From Claveliimonas acetigenes (GTDB taxonomy: Bacteria; Bacillota; Clostridia; Lachnospirales; Lachnospiraceae), in the NCBI RefSeq assembly GCF_025567385.1, contig NZ_JAOQJU010000002.1:186001-250000 (forward strand): a stretch of 64,000 bases of DNA, given 5' to 3'. Made by a program: the position numbers and the translations under genes. This document shows positions 44,360 through 53,084 of this stretch, piece by piece. The notes beneath the pieces were generated by a model. The model was not told the DNA's origin. It saw only the letters and a program-made list of their open reading frames with translations, and searched no databases. How positions within the stretch are numbered: the stretch's first letter is position 1; each line of letters opens with the position of its first letter.

Positions 44360-44998
44360 CTAAAGATCTTCCCATGGTTCTGTCACATCATCATAGTAAA
44401 CCTTATTCTCAAAAATAATCCTGGGGACGCCTTCTTCCACAAGAACCTCTGTTACAGCGCAGTTCTTATGCACGCCAACGCCCCAGTATTCTGCAAGCGA
44501 CCGCTTCTTGATATTGTTCAGCAATCCGGCAAGCGCCGCGCCATGCGTTGTAATCAGGATATTACTATCCTTGTACTCTTCTTTCTGATAAAGCTCTTCC
44601 AGAAAATCACCTGTCCTTTTCTTTACATCAGCAAAGCCTTCTCCGCCTTTCGGCGCGATATAATTTACCGGATCTGTAAAAAAACAATGGAAATTATCCG
44701 GAAGTTCCCATCCTTTTTTGGAACAGCACTTTCCCTCATACTCTCCAAATCCCATCTCTACAATTCTTTCATCTATCACAATCGGCACATCTCTGCCCGC
44801 AAGAATCAGCTCTGCGGTCTCCTTCGCACGTCCCATGGGGCTGGTATAGCAGACAGTAAAAGGAATATCTGCAAGCCCTTTTGCCGTTTTTTTCGCAAGC
44901 ATTCTCCCAAATTCATTCAAAGGAATGTCTACCTGTCCCTGGATTTTTCTCGCTTTATTCCAGTCAGTCTCTCCGTGCCTGACAAAATATAACTTCAT
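44360..44998 (-). CDS. Histidine-phosphatase family protein (phosphoglycerate mutase-like)
   Basis: 212 residues from the ATG at 44998 (AGGAGG before). Starts MKLYFVRHGETDWNK with the phospho-acceptor His, has the Arg in TSPMGRAKETAEL, and the second His in ITTHGAALAGL. Likely a phosphatase of small metabolites; substrate unknown. The longer frame to 45106 is not supported by a ribosome site. Confidence 0.9.
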   Translation of the reverse strand: MKLYFVRHGETDWNKARKIQGQVDIPLNEFGRMLAKKTAKGLADIPFTVCYTSPMGRAKETAELILAGRDVPIVIDERIVEMGFGEYEGKCCSKKGWELPDNFHCFFTDPVNYIAPKGGEGFADVKKRTGDFLEELYQKEEYKDSNILITTHGAALAGLLNNIKKRSLAEYWGVGVHKNCAVTEVLVEEGVPRIIFENKVYYDDVTEPWEDL

Positions 44999-45029
44999 GC
45001 CAAAGCCTCCTTCTATTTTCATATCACCC

Positions 45030-45038
45030 ATTGTAGCA
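45030..45038 (-). promoter_or_regulatory. Extended -10 promoter of the phosphatase-trpS pair
   Basis: TGCTACAAT on the minus strand (TG-n-TACAAT). No clear -35. Confidence 0.45.
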
Positions 45039-45077
45039 TATCTTTCTATACTTTTCATAGCAAATTGCAGAAAAAAA

Positions 45078-45086
45078 TGATACAAT
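45078..45086 (+). promoter_or_regulatory. Extended -10 promoter of luxS
   Basis: TGATACAAT (TG-n-TACAAT). The transcript would begin near 45093, just before the large hairpin. Confidence 0.5.
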
Positions 45087-45107
45087 ATCAAAAAAGAAGT
45101 TACCATT

Positions 45108-45186
45108 CACAGCCGATTTGAATTCCAATATGGATTCGTCGTGCTTGCACGCAAGAAGATATATTGGATTTCAAATCCGGTCTGTG
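45108..45186 (+). promoter_or_regulatory. Long structured leader of luxS
   Basis: A 79-nt imperfect hairpin. CACAG (45108-45112) pairs with CTGTG (45182-45186). CCGATTTGAATTCCAATAT (45113-45131) pairs with 45161-45180 through a few bulges. The apical part holds a second hairpin CGTGC-TT-GCACG (45140-45151). The ribosome site lies 12 nt after the stem. No S-box, TPP or T-box consensus is present. No T run follows, so it is not a simple terminator. Confidence 0.7.
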
Positions 45187-45210
45187 GAGCACTATGAAAG
45201 GAGCATAAAA

Positions 45211-45690
45211 ATGCAAAAAATAACCAGTTTTACTATAGACCATTTGAAATTACAGCCGGGTGTCTACGTCTCGAGACAGGATTTTGTCGGGAATGAAACT
45301 ATTACCACTTTCGACATCCGTATGACCTGCCCCAATGAGGAGCCTGTTATGAACACTGCCGAAGTTCATACCCTCGAACACCTTGGAGCGACCTTCCTCA
45401 GAAACCACAAGATTTACGGCGAGAAAATCATCTACTTTGGACCGATGGGCTGCCGGACCGGCTTCTATCTGCTCCTTGCCGGCAAGTATGAATCAAAGGA
45501 TATTGTAGGGCTTTGCCGGGAAATGTTTTCCTTCATGGCAGATTTTGAGGGCGATATCCCCGGAGCCTGTGCAAAAGATTGTGGAAACTATCTGGATATG
45601 AACCTTCCCATGGCGAAATATCTTGCCCGTAAATTCCTGACAGATGTCCTGGAAAACATAACGGAAGACCGCCTGATTTATCCTCACTAA
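45211..45690 (+). CDS. luxS: S-ribosylhomocysteine lyase LuxS
   Basis: Cleaves S-ribosylhomocysteine to homocysteine and DPD, the precursor of autoinducer-2. 159 residues from the ATG at 45211 (AAAGGAG before). The metal site is in VHTLEHLGATFLRNH, and GPMGCRTGFYLL carries the catalytic Cys and second-shell residues. No pfs gene is nearby. A long structured leader precedes it. Confidence 0.96.
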   Translation: MQKITSFTIDHLKLQPGVYVSRQDFVGNETITTFDIRMTCPNEEPVMNTAEVHTLEHLGATFLRNHKIYGEKIIYFGPMGCRTGFYLLLAGKYESKDIVGLCREMFSFMADFEGDIPGACAKDCGNYLDMNLPMAKYLARKFLTDVLENITEDRLIYPH

Positions 45691-45706
45691 GCGAAGCAAA
45701 ACATAT

Positions 45707-45741
45707 TAAAAAAGGGATTCCGGCATCAGAATCCTTTTTTT
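45707..45741. terminator. Bidirectional terminator after luxS
   Basis: Stem GGATTC/GAATCC (45715-45720, 45729-45734) flanked by A and T runs; shared with the convergent gene. Confidence 0.8.
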
Positions 45742-46268
45742 AATACGTTCTTGCGTATATATGCAAATGTTTTATCTTCCCCTTCTTCAGCAAGCATTTT
45801 CAGCAATTTATGAAGAAGCGCCGCTGTATCCTTATGTATCATGGAACCCAGCTTTGCCGCCCCCTGTTCATAGTACATAAGTGGATGTGCATCTGTATAA
45901 TTTTCCTTCTGATAAGTCTTTGATGCTGCAATACGATCCATAAACATTTCTACTACATATTTTACCGGCATTTTCATGCCGACAATTCCTTCATCTTTCC
46001 CCAGTCCGTAATCAATCCAATATTCGTAGTGATGTTTATTTCTGCCCTTATGATGAAGCCATGCCGCAGAATATCCCTTAATCTCCCGTTCTGCATTGTT
46101 AGGGCTTCGGTCCCCCTGGTAATACCGACACCCTACCAAGAACTCTGAAGGAGAATATTTTGACATATCATGAAGTAATCCCTGTCTGTATAACCCCACG
46201 CGGAAACAGGATTTCATAACCAGCATTTTGTGATGATTAATTGTACAAAAGTGTTGCCATGCTTTCAT
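45726..46268 (-). CDS. DUF5662 family protein
   Basis: 180 residues. His-rich pattern HFCTINHHKMLVMKSC, then GLLHDMSKYSPSEF, an HD-like pair, and AAWLHHKGRNKHHYEYW. The arrangement suggests a metal-binding hydrolase fold, but no activity is known. Common in Lachnospiraceae. Its last codons are in the shared terminator. Confidence 0.8.
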   Translation of the reverse strand: MKAWQHFCTINHHKMLVMKSCFRVGLYRQGLLHDMSKYSPSEFLVGCRYYQGDRSPNNAEREIKGYSAAWLHHKGRNKHHYEYWIDYGLGKDEGIVGMKMPVKYVVEMFMDRIAASKTYQKENYTDAHPLMYYEQGAAKLGSMIHKDTAALLHKLLKMLAEEGEDKTFAYIRKNVLKKGF

Positions 46269-46289
46269 TTTTCAAACTCCATTCCCCTG

Positions 46290-48014
46290 TTATCCGGAAA
46301 CCGCTTCTGTCTTCTCAGAGGCGCTTATAAAAACTGCAATCGTCCTTTCTGAAAGAACGGTCTCTCTCTGTTCTTCAAAGCGTACCGGCTCGTTCATAAT
46401 CCCCTCATCCGTACTGGCTATCTTGTACCATCTTTTCCCCTTTGCCGGAGCCGGAAGCGCAAAAGAATGCTCCAGCCAATGCATATTATACGCCACAAAA
46501 CAGTCGCAGTCATCTGCAACCGCCCCACAATAAAACACGCCAAGCTGTCTGCTTGCTACTTCTATAGGCTCCCGCCAGGCATACATTCCATGATAAGACA
46601 CATCCGGTATCCCGCATCTGAGCCTGTCCATCCCCTGCAACTCTGATTCCTGGCTTAAGACAGGATGCTCCTTACGAAACGCTATTAATTCTTTTACAAA
46701 AGCGAATAATTCTCGTTCCTTTTCCTTCTGATTCCAATCCAGCCACCCCACCGGATTGTCCTGGCAATATACATTATTATTCCCCTTCTGGGTATTCCCA
46801 AATTCATCTCCGGCAAGAATACAAGGGATTCCCTGTGCAAGCAGCACAAGGAAAAACGCATTCCTGATCTGTCTCCTGCGGAGAGCAGTAACCGCCCTCT
46901 TCCGGCTGGGACCTTCTGCCCCACAGTTCCAGCTGTAATTATAATCCGGGCCGTCATAGTTGTTCTCACCATTGGCTTCATTATGTTTGCTGTCATAAGA
47001 CACCAAATCATTTAATGTAAACCCTGTATGGTTCGCAATATAATTGTAAATACCTTCTTCCGCCGAATGATGCCTCAACCAATAAATCACCTCGCCGACC
47101 ATACCTTCATCGCCCTTCAGGAATCGCCGCATAGCATTCTGGAAAAATTCCTGATGCTTCAATATTTTCGTAGATTTCAGAATAGGATCTGCATGGATTT
47201 CTTCCATTGATACAACAAACGGATTTATAATGAATCCATCAATATGGTATTCCATCATATAATACCGAAGACAATCACTGATTATCTGGCGGGATGTTTC
47301 CGCAGTAAAAGGCATCTCCAGTATCACTTCTATGCCTGCCCGATGACATGCCTTCACCATATCCTTCAGCTCTCCGATCGCGTCTAGTCCTGCCGCATAA
47401 GCGCTCTTCGGAGCAAAAAAGCAGGCCGGACCATACCCCCAGTAATTCGTATATTTCTGACATTCTTCAAATTCATACACTGGCATACAATGTATCTGAT
47501 TAATCCCAAGTTCCTGCAGATAAGGGATTTTCTCTATAACTCCGGCAAATGTCCCTTTATACTTCACTCTGGACGATGGATGTTTCGTAAAACCTCTTAC
47601 ATGCAGACTATAAGCAATTACCTTATGATATGGTATATGAAGCTGAGAATCGCCTTCCCAGTCAAATTCCTCATGACGGAGGATTCCTCTTACTTCATGC
47701 TTCTGTATATCCCGGGGATGATTCCATTGCCTTCTTCCTGCAAGTGCTTTCACATAGGGATCCAAAACAACTTCACCATCAATCAGATAATTATACTCGT
47801 ATTTTCCCGGTTCAATATCTGTTATTGTCAGAAAACGCACCTCGCCTACAGCATCCTCTTCTTTCATCTCATAGGAGACATATGGAACACTTTTCCCTTT
47901 CTTATAGAGTAAAAGCTGACATTCCTTTCCTTTTGGAACTGTCATTGAAAAATTAATATTTCTCTCTCTGATTGTCACACCTAACGGTAATGGTTGTCCC
48001 TGTATCTTCTTCAT
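46290..48014 (-). CDS. GH13 debranching-enzyme-like protein without catalytic residues
   Basis: 574 residues of isoamylase/GlgX type. An N-terminal CBM48-like beta domain (about 5-100) precedes the barrel. The frame is intact, but all four GH13 conserved regions are changed. Region I reads GIEVILEMPFTAET (228-240; Asp and His missing). Region II is DGFIINPF (259-266), with Asn or Ile where the nucleophile Asp should be. Region III is TKILKHQ where relatives have the acid/base Glu. Region IV reads NYIANHTGF, with Thr for Asp. The glycogen-debranching block SYDSKHNEANGE and AGDEFGNTQKG remains. It is probably a glucan-binding or regulatory pseudoenzyme. Confidence 0.85.
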   Translation of the reverse strand: MKKIQGQPLPLGVTIRERNINFSMTVPKGKECQLLLYKKGKSVPYVSYEMKEEDAVGEVRFLTITDIEPGKYEYNYLIDGEVVLDPYVKALAGRRQWNHPRDIQKHEVRGILRHEEFDWEGDSQLHIPYHKVIAYSLHVRGFTKHPSSRVKYKGTFAGVIEKIPYLQELGINQIHCMPVYEFEECQKYTNYWGYGPACFFAPKSAYAAGLDAIGELKDMVKACHRAGIEVILEMPFTAETSRQIISDCLRYYMMEYHIDGFIINPFVVSMEEIHADPILKSTKILKHQEFFQNAMRRFLKGDEGMVGEVIYWLRHHSAEEGIYNYIANHTGFTLNDLVSYDSKHNEANGENNYDGPDYNYSWNCGAEGPSRKRAVTALRRRQIRNAFFLVLLAQGIPCILAGDEFGNTQKGNNNVYCQDNPVGWLDWNQKEKERELFAFVKELIAFRKEHPVLSQESELQGMDRLRCGIPDVSYHGMYAWREPIEVASRQLGVFYCGAVADDCDCFVAYNMHWLEHSFALPAPAKGKRWYKIASTDEGIMNEPVRFEEQRETVLSERTIAVFISASEKTEAVSG

Positions 48015-48056
48015 GCCTAATCCTTCCCGCCTAATCCATTCATTAAGCCACTCTGC

Positions 48057-49064
48057 CTATTGCCAACCGTCAACTCCATACATATCTACATTTTCTTCAT
48101 TAATCATAAACACATCTTCATATATTTCTTTTTCATAATCTTCTCCCCGCAGCATATGAATCCCCACTTCCGCAGCCCTCTTACCCATATTGATCGGCGA
48201 CTGCGCTGCCGTTCCCGCAATCTGGTTATCCGATTTTTTCAATTCTTTTTTTATGTCAGGAGAACCATCTACTCCATAAATAAGTACATCCTTCATATCA
48301 AGCACATTTACTGCCGTTTTCGCGCCGACAGCAATCTGATCATTGCCGCACATGATAACATCTATTTCCGGATGTTCTTCCAGAATCTTCGTTGTCACTT
48401 CCATCGCAACCTCAAATTCCCCATTTGTATCTGCTCTCTCCACTACTTCAAATCCATTCTCCGCAGCCGCAATTGCCTCCTCAAATCCTGTAATTCTGTC
48501 ATTGATAGAGTTTTGTGTCGGGCATTCCAGAATCAGCACTTTACCGCCTTCCGGCTGCTTCTCCACCAAATCCTGCCCACAAATATATCCTGCCTTTTTA
48601 TTATCAGAGCCAATATACGCATCCACATAATCCATTTCCTTTACTTGCGTATCTATATTGATAACCTTAACGCCAGCGTCTTTAAGCTTCTGCAGTGACG
48701 GCGTTATCTTCTCCCAATCTACCGGGCTGATGAAAATAGCCTGAATTCCTTCTTTAATCATCTCCTCAATCTGGTCTGCCTGGCTGTCGGCATCACTGCC
48801 GGGATCTTTCACAATCATCTCACAGCCATTTTCATCCATCACTTCTTCAATCGCACTCGCCAAAGTGATAAAATACGGATTCTCCATATCTATGGCACTA
48901 AATCCAAATTTAAGCATCTCACTTTCATCCTCTTTTGTCTCTTCCTCCTCATCCTCTTCTGTAATCGGATTGTCTTCCGGAGTTCCGACTGTCTTCTTAC
49001 AGCCGCTTAATAAGAAAATGCCAATGAGTATTAAGGTAAATGCTCTCACCATTCTCTTTCTCAT
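48057..49064 (-). CDS. Orphan sugar-binding lipoprotein (RbsB family)
   Basis: 335 residues. Lipobox IFLLSGC, then an acidic linker (DEEEETKEDESE), then a periplasmic-binding type I fold with DMENPYFITLASAIEE, IFISPVDWEKITP and DVIMCGNDQIAVGAKTAV. It binds a sugar or related ligand outside the cell. No permease or ATPase gene is adjacent; the neighbour is the GH13-like protein. Confidence 0.9.
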   Translation of the reverse strand: MRKRMVRAFTLILIGIFLLSGCKKTVGTPEDNPITEEDEEEETKEDESEMLKFGFSAIDMENPYFITLASAIEEVMDENGCEMIVKDPGSDADSQADQIEEMIKEGIQAIFISPVDWEKITPSLQKLKDAGVKVINIDTQVKEMDYVDAYIGSDNKKAGYICGQDLVEKQPEGGKVLILECPTQNSINDRITGFEEAIAAAENGFEVVERADTNGEFEVAMEVTTKILEEHPEIDVIMCGNDQIAVGAKTAVNVLDMKDVLIYGVDGSPDIKKELKKSDNQIAGTAAQSPINMGKRAAEVGIHMLRGEDYEKEIYEDVFMINEENVDMYGVDGWQ

Positions 49065-49149
49065 ACTCTTGCCTCCCTGTGTACAATTTTTTCATACACA
49101 TATTTACAATTATTTTACTATATTTCTCTCACTTTTACCAGTACATCTC

Positions 49150-49178
49150 TTGCTTTTCTCTGTTTCCTCTGATACAGT
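49150..49178 (+). promoter_or_regulatory. Promoter of the DUF1292 gene
   Basis: TTGCTT (49150-49155), 17 nt and TACAGT (49173-49178), with TG one base before the -10. Confidence 0.6.
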
Positions 49179-49211
49179 TAAACTATCAAAATCAGCAAAG
49201 GAGATTATTCT

Positions 49212-49526
49212 ATGAGCGAACACGACAATTATTCTGAACAGGACATTGCAACCGTTACTCTTACACTAGATAACGATGAAACTGTTGAATGCGCCATCCT
49301 TACCATCTACGAGGTGGACGGGCACAAATACATTGCTCTTCTTCCGTTAAACGAAGAAGGCGAATCCGAAGATGGAGATGTGTATCTTTACCGTTTTATT
49401 GACACCAATCCGAATGAACCCGAACTGGAGAACATTCTGGATGACGATGAATACGAGATCGCCGCAGATGCTTTCGATGAATGGATGGATGAACAGGAGT
49501 TTGAAGAATTAGCTTCTGACGAGTAA
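49212..49526 (+). CDS. DUF1292 family protein
   Basis: 104 residues, very acidic. The family pattern TVTLTLDNDETVECAIL, then YIALLPLNEEGE and VYLYRF, is intact, and the tail is YEIAADAFDEWMDEQEFEEL. Function unknown. Overlaps the convergent helicase gene by 18 bp. Confidence 0.88.
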   Translation: MSEHDNYSEQDIATVTLTLDNDETVECAILTIYEVDGHKYIALLPLNEEGESEDGDVYLYRFIDTNPNEPELENILDDDEYEIAADAFDEWMDEQEFEELASDE

Positions 49527-51350
49527 TTCGCTGACAAAGCGGGAGGGTTCCACAGCCTTCCCGTTTTTTTCTTTTATATAACTGATTACCAGCTTCTGCC
49601 TTGCTCTGGTCATGCCGACATAGAACATCCTTCTCTCCTCTTCAATCTCTTCATCCATCTTTGCTTTTTTGTATGGAATAATGCCTTCATTGCTCTGTAT
49701 CATGAAAACCGCATCGAATTCCAGCCCTTTCGCCCCATGCATCGTCATCAGGGACACGGCATCTTGCACCTTTTTTTCCTTTTCTTTCTGCATCTTTAAC
49801 GCCATTGTATATTGTTCCACGTAATCGAACCATTCTTCTATGGTCCGGAATTCTTTTGCCTTTTCTTCAATTTCAGAAAGAATTTCAAATAAATCTTCTT
49901 CATTCATACGATGAGATTTTGCATACTCTTTTAAATATTCATCATACCCTATCCTCTTACGTATGTACCGGATAGCTGCAAAAGGAGTTTTTTGCTCCAT
50001 CATCTGTATATCCCATTCAAACTGATCGATTCTATCCTGCATCCAGTCTTTATCACAGTAAAATCTCCGCATTTCTTCAAAAGACCCCTCTGTTTTCTCC
50101 AGACTCTCTCTACTGATATACCTTTTCGGGCAATTCATAATATCAAAGAAATATCTGCGGTCTCTCCTGCCTAGTATCAGATAAAAATAACTTTTTATAT
50201 TCCGTGCAATGAAATGATCATATATATTGCTGATATATTCTTTCATCCGGAAAGGAATCTTCTCTTCCATCATCATTCCCGCAAGAACCCTCGCATCAAT
50301 ATTCGTCCGGTATAATACGGCAATCTGAGAAAACGCTATGCCTCCCTTTATCAGTTTTCTGATTTCATCAATAACATATCTTCCCTCTTCGCCTGCATTT
50401 TTCAACTCCTGTACATGCACGCAATCGCCGCTTTCTTTTTCTGTCACAATTTTCTTACGGTACCGGCTATGATTATGTTCAATTACACGCAGCGCTCCAT
50501 TCAATATATTCGAACTGGAACGATAATTTATATCCAGTAAAATCTGTTCTGCGTCCGGATACTGTTCCTTGAAGCGAAGCATGATTTCCGGGCTTGCCCC
50601 GCGGAATTCATAAATGGACTGGTCATCATCACCTACTACAAAAAGATTATTCTCCGGAAACGCCAGAAGCTTTAACACCTCATATTGGACTCTGTTTACA
50701 TCCTGGAATTCATCTACCAAAATAAACCGAAACCTCTTCTGCCATTTCTCCAAAATATCTGGTCTTCGCCGAAACAGATCCAGGCATAAGACCAGCATAT
50801 CATCAAAATCAATCTTTCTTCGTTTTTTTCTGACGGCTTCATACATTTTAAACACACCGCCGAAACTCTCCCCACAGGTCTCTGACTTCCAGGCATGAAT
50901 ATCTATGCCATTATTCTTCACTCTGCTGATTTCTGACAGTATATCCCTGATATAGTCCTGCTCATCCTGAATATCCATGTCCATCTCCAGGTCAGGGGAA
51001 TCCAGTATCTGCCGTATCATCTGGTATTTCTCCTCTTCCGTCAGGATATTGGCAGAAGTCAGTCCGTACGCCCATTTCAGGATTCCATAATACACACCAT
51101 GGAATGTGCCAAAAGTCACCGGATAACCGGCGCCCTCCATAATGCTTTTGGTTCTTTGCTGCATTTCATAAGATGCAGCCCTGGTAAAAGTAATGACCAG
51201 AATTTCTTCTGGCCTTACTTTATACTCTTTAATCAAACACTTTATTCTACTTGCAATTGTAAGCGTTTTCCCCGAACCCGGTCCGGCAAGAACCATACAT
51301 GGACCCTTAAAATGTCTGGCCGCCTTTTGCTGTGCCATATTCAGACGCAT
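49509..51350 (-). CDS. UvrD/PcrA-type superfamily I helicase
   Basis: 613 residues. Walker A GPGSGKTLT, motif II VDEFQDVNRVQ, motif III VVGDDDQSIYEFRGA, motif V MTMHGAKGLEFDAVF and motif VI MFYVGMTRARQKLVIS are present. 3'-5' DNA helicase, about 100 residues shorter than PcrA and lacking its C-terminal extension, closer to small UvrD-like helicases of Clostridia. It lies 4 bp from gltX. Confidence 0.93.
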   Translation of the reverse strand: MRLNMAQQKAARHFKGPCMVLAGPGSGKTLTIASRIKCLIKEYKVRPEEILVITFTRAASYEMQQRTKSIMEGAGYPVTFGTFHGVYYGILKWAYGLTSANILTEEEKYQMIRQILDSPDLEMDMDIQDEQDYIRDILSEISRVKNNGIDIHAWKSETCGESFGGVFKMYEAVRKKRRKIDFDDMLVLCLDLFRRRPDILEKWQKRFRFILVDEFQDVNRVQYEVLKLLAFPENNLFVVGDDDQSIYEFRGASPEIMLRFKEQYPDAEQILLDINYRSSSNILNGALRVIEHNHSRYRKKIVTEKESGDCVHVQELKNAGEEGRYVIDEIRKLIKGGIAFSQIAVLYRTNIDARVLAGMMMEEKIPFRMKEYISNIYDHFIARNIKSYFYLILGRRDRRYFFDIMNCPKRYISRESLEKTEGSFEEMRRFYCDKDWMQDRIDQFEWDIQMMEQKTPFAAIRYIRKRIGYDEYLKEYAKSHRMNEEDLFEILSEIEEKAKEFRTIEEWFDYVEQYTMALKMQKEKEKKVQDAVSLMTMHGAKGLEFDAVFMIQSNEGIIPYKKAKMDEEIEEERRMFYVGMTRARQKLVISYIKEKNGKAVEPSRFVSELLVRS

Positions 51351-51353
51351 AAA

Positions 51354-52817
51354 TTACCTCGCTTCTAATAATTCGATTCCTCTGCGGATGCGGCGGACAG
51401 ATTCCTCTCTTCCCAGCACTTCCATAATCTCCGTAGCGCCGCCGGGGGTATTCTGCTTGCCTGAAACTGCCGTTCTGACCGGCCACATAACATAGCCAAT
51501 CTTGCATCCTTTCTCATCTACATACTTTTTCAGAACTGCATACAATGCATCATTACTGTAATCTTCCTGTGATTCTAAAAGCGGCAGTACGTCTTTTAAA
51601 ACTTCCAGCGATGTTTCTTCATTGGTCTTCATTTTCTTATGGCAATACATCGCCGTATCATATTCCGGCAGTTCTTCAAAGAAATCTATCTGCTCTCTGA
51701 TATCCGGGAATATCTCAATTCTCGTCTTTACAAGCGACGCAATCTTTTTCAGATCATAATCCTTTGAGACAACTTCTTTGATATACTTCTCTGCCATGGC
51801 ATAGAACTTATCAAAACCCATCGCCTTCAGATATTCCCCATTCATCCATTTCAGCTTCACAATATCAAATACTGCCGGAGACTTGCTCATATGACGGTAA
51901 TCAAAGGCTTCCACCAGTTCCTCTAAAGAAAATATTTCTCTGTTATCGGGCGGGCACCATCCCAGAAGCGCCACATAATTCACGATTGCCTCTGATACAA
52001 ATCCTTGTTCCAGCAGATCTTCATAAGAAGAATGGCCGCAGCGTTTACTCAGCTTCTTGTGGTTCTCATCCGTAATCAGCGGACAATGTACATATACGGG
52101 CACTTCCCAGCCAAACGCCTCATAAAGCCGGTTATACTTTGGCGCTGATGAAAGATATTCATTTCCTCTTACTACATGGGTAATTCCCATCAGATGATCG
52201 TCAATTACATTTGCAAAATTATAGGTAGGATAACCGTCAGATTTAATCAAAATCATATCATCTAATTCCGCATTGGGAACAGTAATATCACCATAAATAT
52301 CATCGTGAAATGTAGTGGTTCCCTCAGTAGGCATATTAATACGGATAACATAGGGCTTCCCTGCCGCGAGATTCGCTTCCACTTCCTCTTTGCTAAGGTG
52401 CAGACAGTGCTTATCATATACCACGATTTCTGTACCGCCCTCTTCAGACACTTTGCTCTTCAGAGAATCAAGCCTTTCTTTATCACAGAAACAGTAATAA
52501 GCATCTCCCTGCTCAATCAACTGCTTCGCATATTTCAGATAAAGACCTGATGCATTCCTCTCGCTCTGGACATAAGGGCCAACACCTCCGTCCTTATCCG
52601 GTCCTTCATCGTGAATCAGTCCTGTCTTTTCCAATGTCCTATAGATAATTTCCAAAGCCCCTTCCACGAATCGTTCCTGGTCGGTATCTTCAATCCTAAG
52701 CATAAAATCGCCGCCCTCATGCTTTGCAATTAAATAAGCATACAACGCAGTTCTCAAATTTCCCACATGCATCCGCCCGGTAGGGCTTGGAGCAAATCTC
52801 GTTCTTACTTTACTCAT
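51354..52817 (-). CDS. gltX: Glutamyl-tRNA synthetase
   Basis: 487 residues, class I. The HIGH-like site is FAPSPTGRMHVGNLRTALY and the KMSKS-like loop is HKKLSKRCG. In bacteria without GlnRS it also charges tRNA-Gln for GatCAB; which applies here is not visible. The last host gene before the IS and phage region. Confidence 0.96.
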   Translation of the reverse strand: MSKVRTRFAPSPTGRMHVGNLRTALYAYLIAKHEGGDFMLRIEDTDQERFVEGALEIIYRTLEKTGLIHDEGPDKDGGVGPYVQSERNASGLYLKYAKQLIEQGDAYYCFCDKERLDSLKSKVSEEGGTEIVVYDKHCLHLSKEEVEANLAAGKPYVIRINMPTEGTTTFHDDIYGDITVPNAELDDMILIKSDGYPTYNFANVIDDHLMGITHVVRGNEYLSSAPKYNRLYEAFGWEVPVYVHCPLITDENHKKLSKRCGHSSYEDLLEQGFVSEAIVNYVALLGWCPPDNREIFSLEELVEAFDYRHMSKSPAVFDIVKLKWMNGEYLKAMGFDKFYAMAEKYIKEVVSKDYDLKKIASLVKTRIEIFPDIREQIDFFEELPEYDTAMYCHKKMKTNEETSLEVLKDVLPLLESQEDYSNDALYAVLKKYVDEKGCKIGYVMWPVRTAVSGKQNTPGGATEIMEVLGREESVRRIRRGIELLEAR

Positions 52818-53084
52818 GGCTCTTCTCCACTTCCTCTTTCATTTTATCTAATTTGATATTCAAAAATTTTATATTGACACAAATTCTATTTTAACAAATT
52901 GCGTTATGACAATCAACCTTTTTTAAACCGTCTTTGCTTCCATGAAATGTCAAGCAATAAATGCAAAACTTTTATTGCAAAATATCATTTCATCACTTTG
53001 CACAATACTTTCCCTGTTTTGTTGGTGGTTTTTACTAATTAAGGGCAAAGTATCCCCCTCTTTCCTGCCCTCTGATCCTTTTTA

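Noticed and set aside
43235..45210. T-box before trpS
   Set aside because: No T-box core motif and no long leader; the gene follows another gene by 40 bp.
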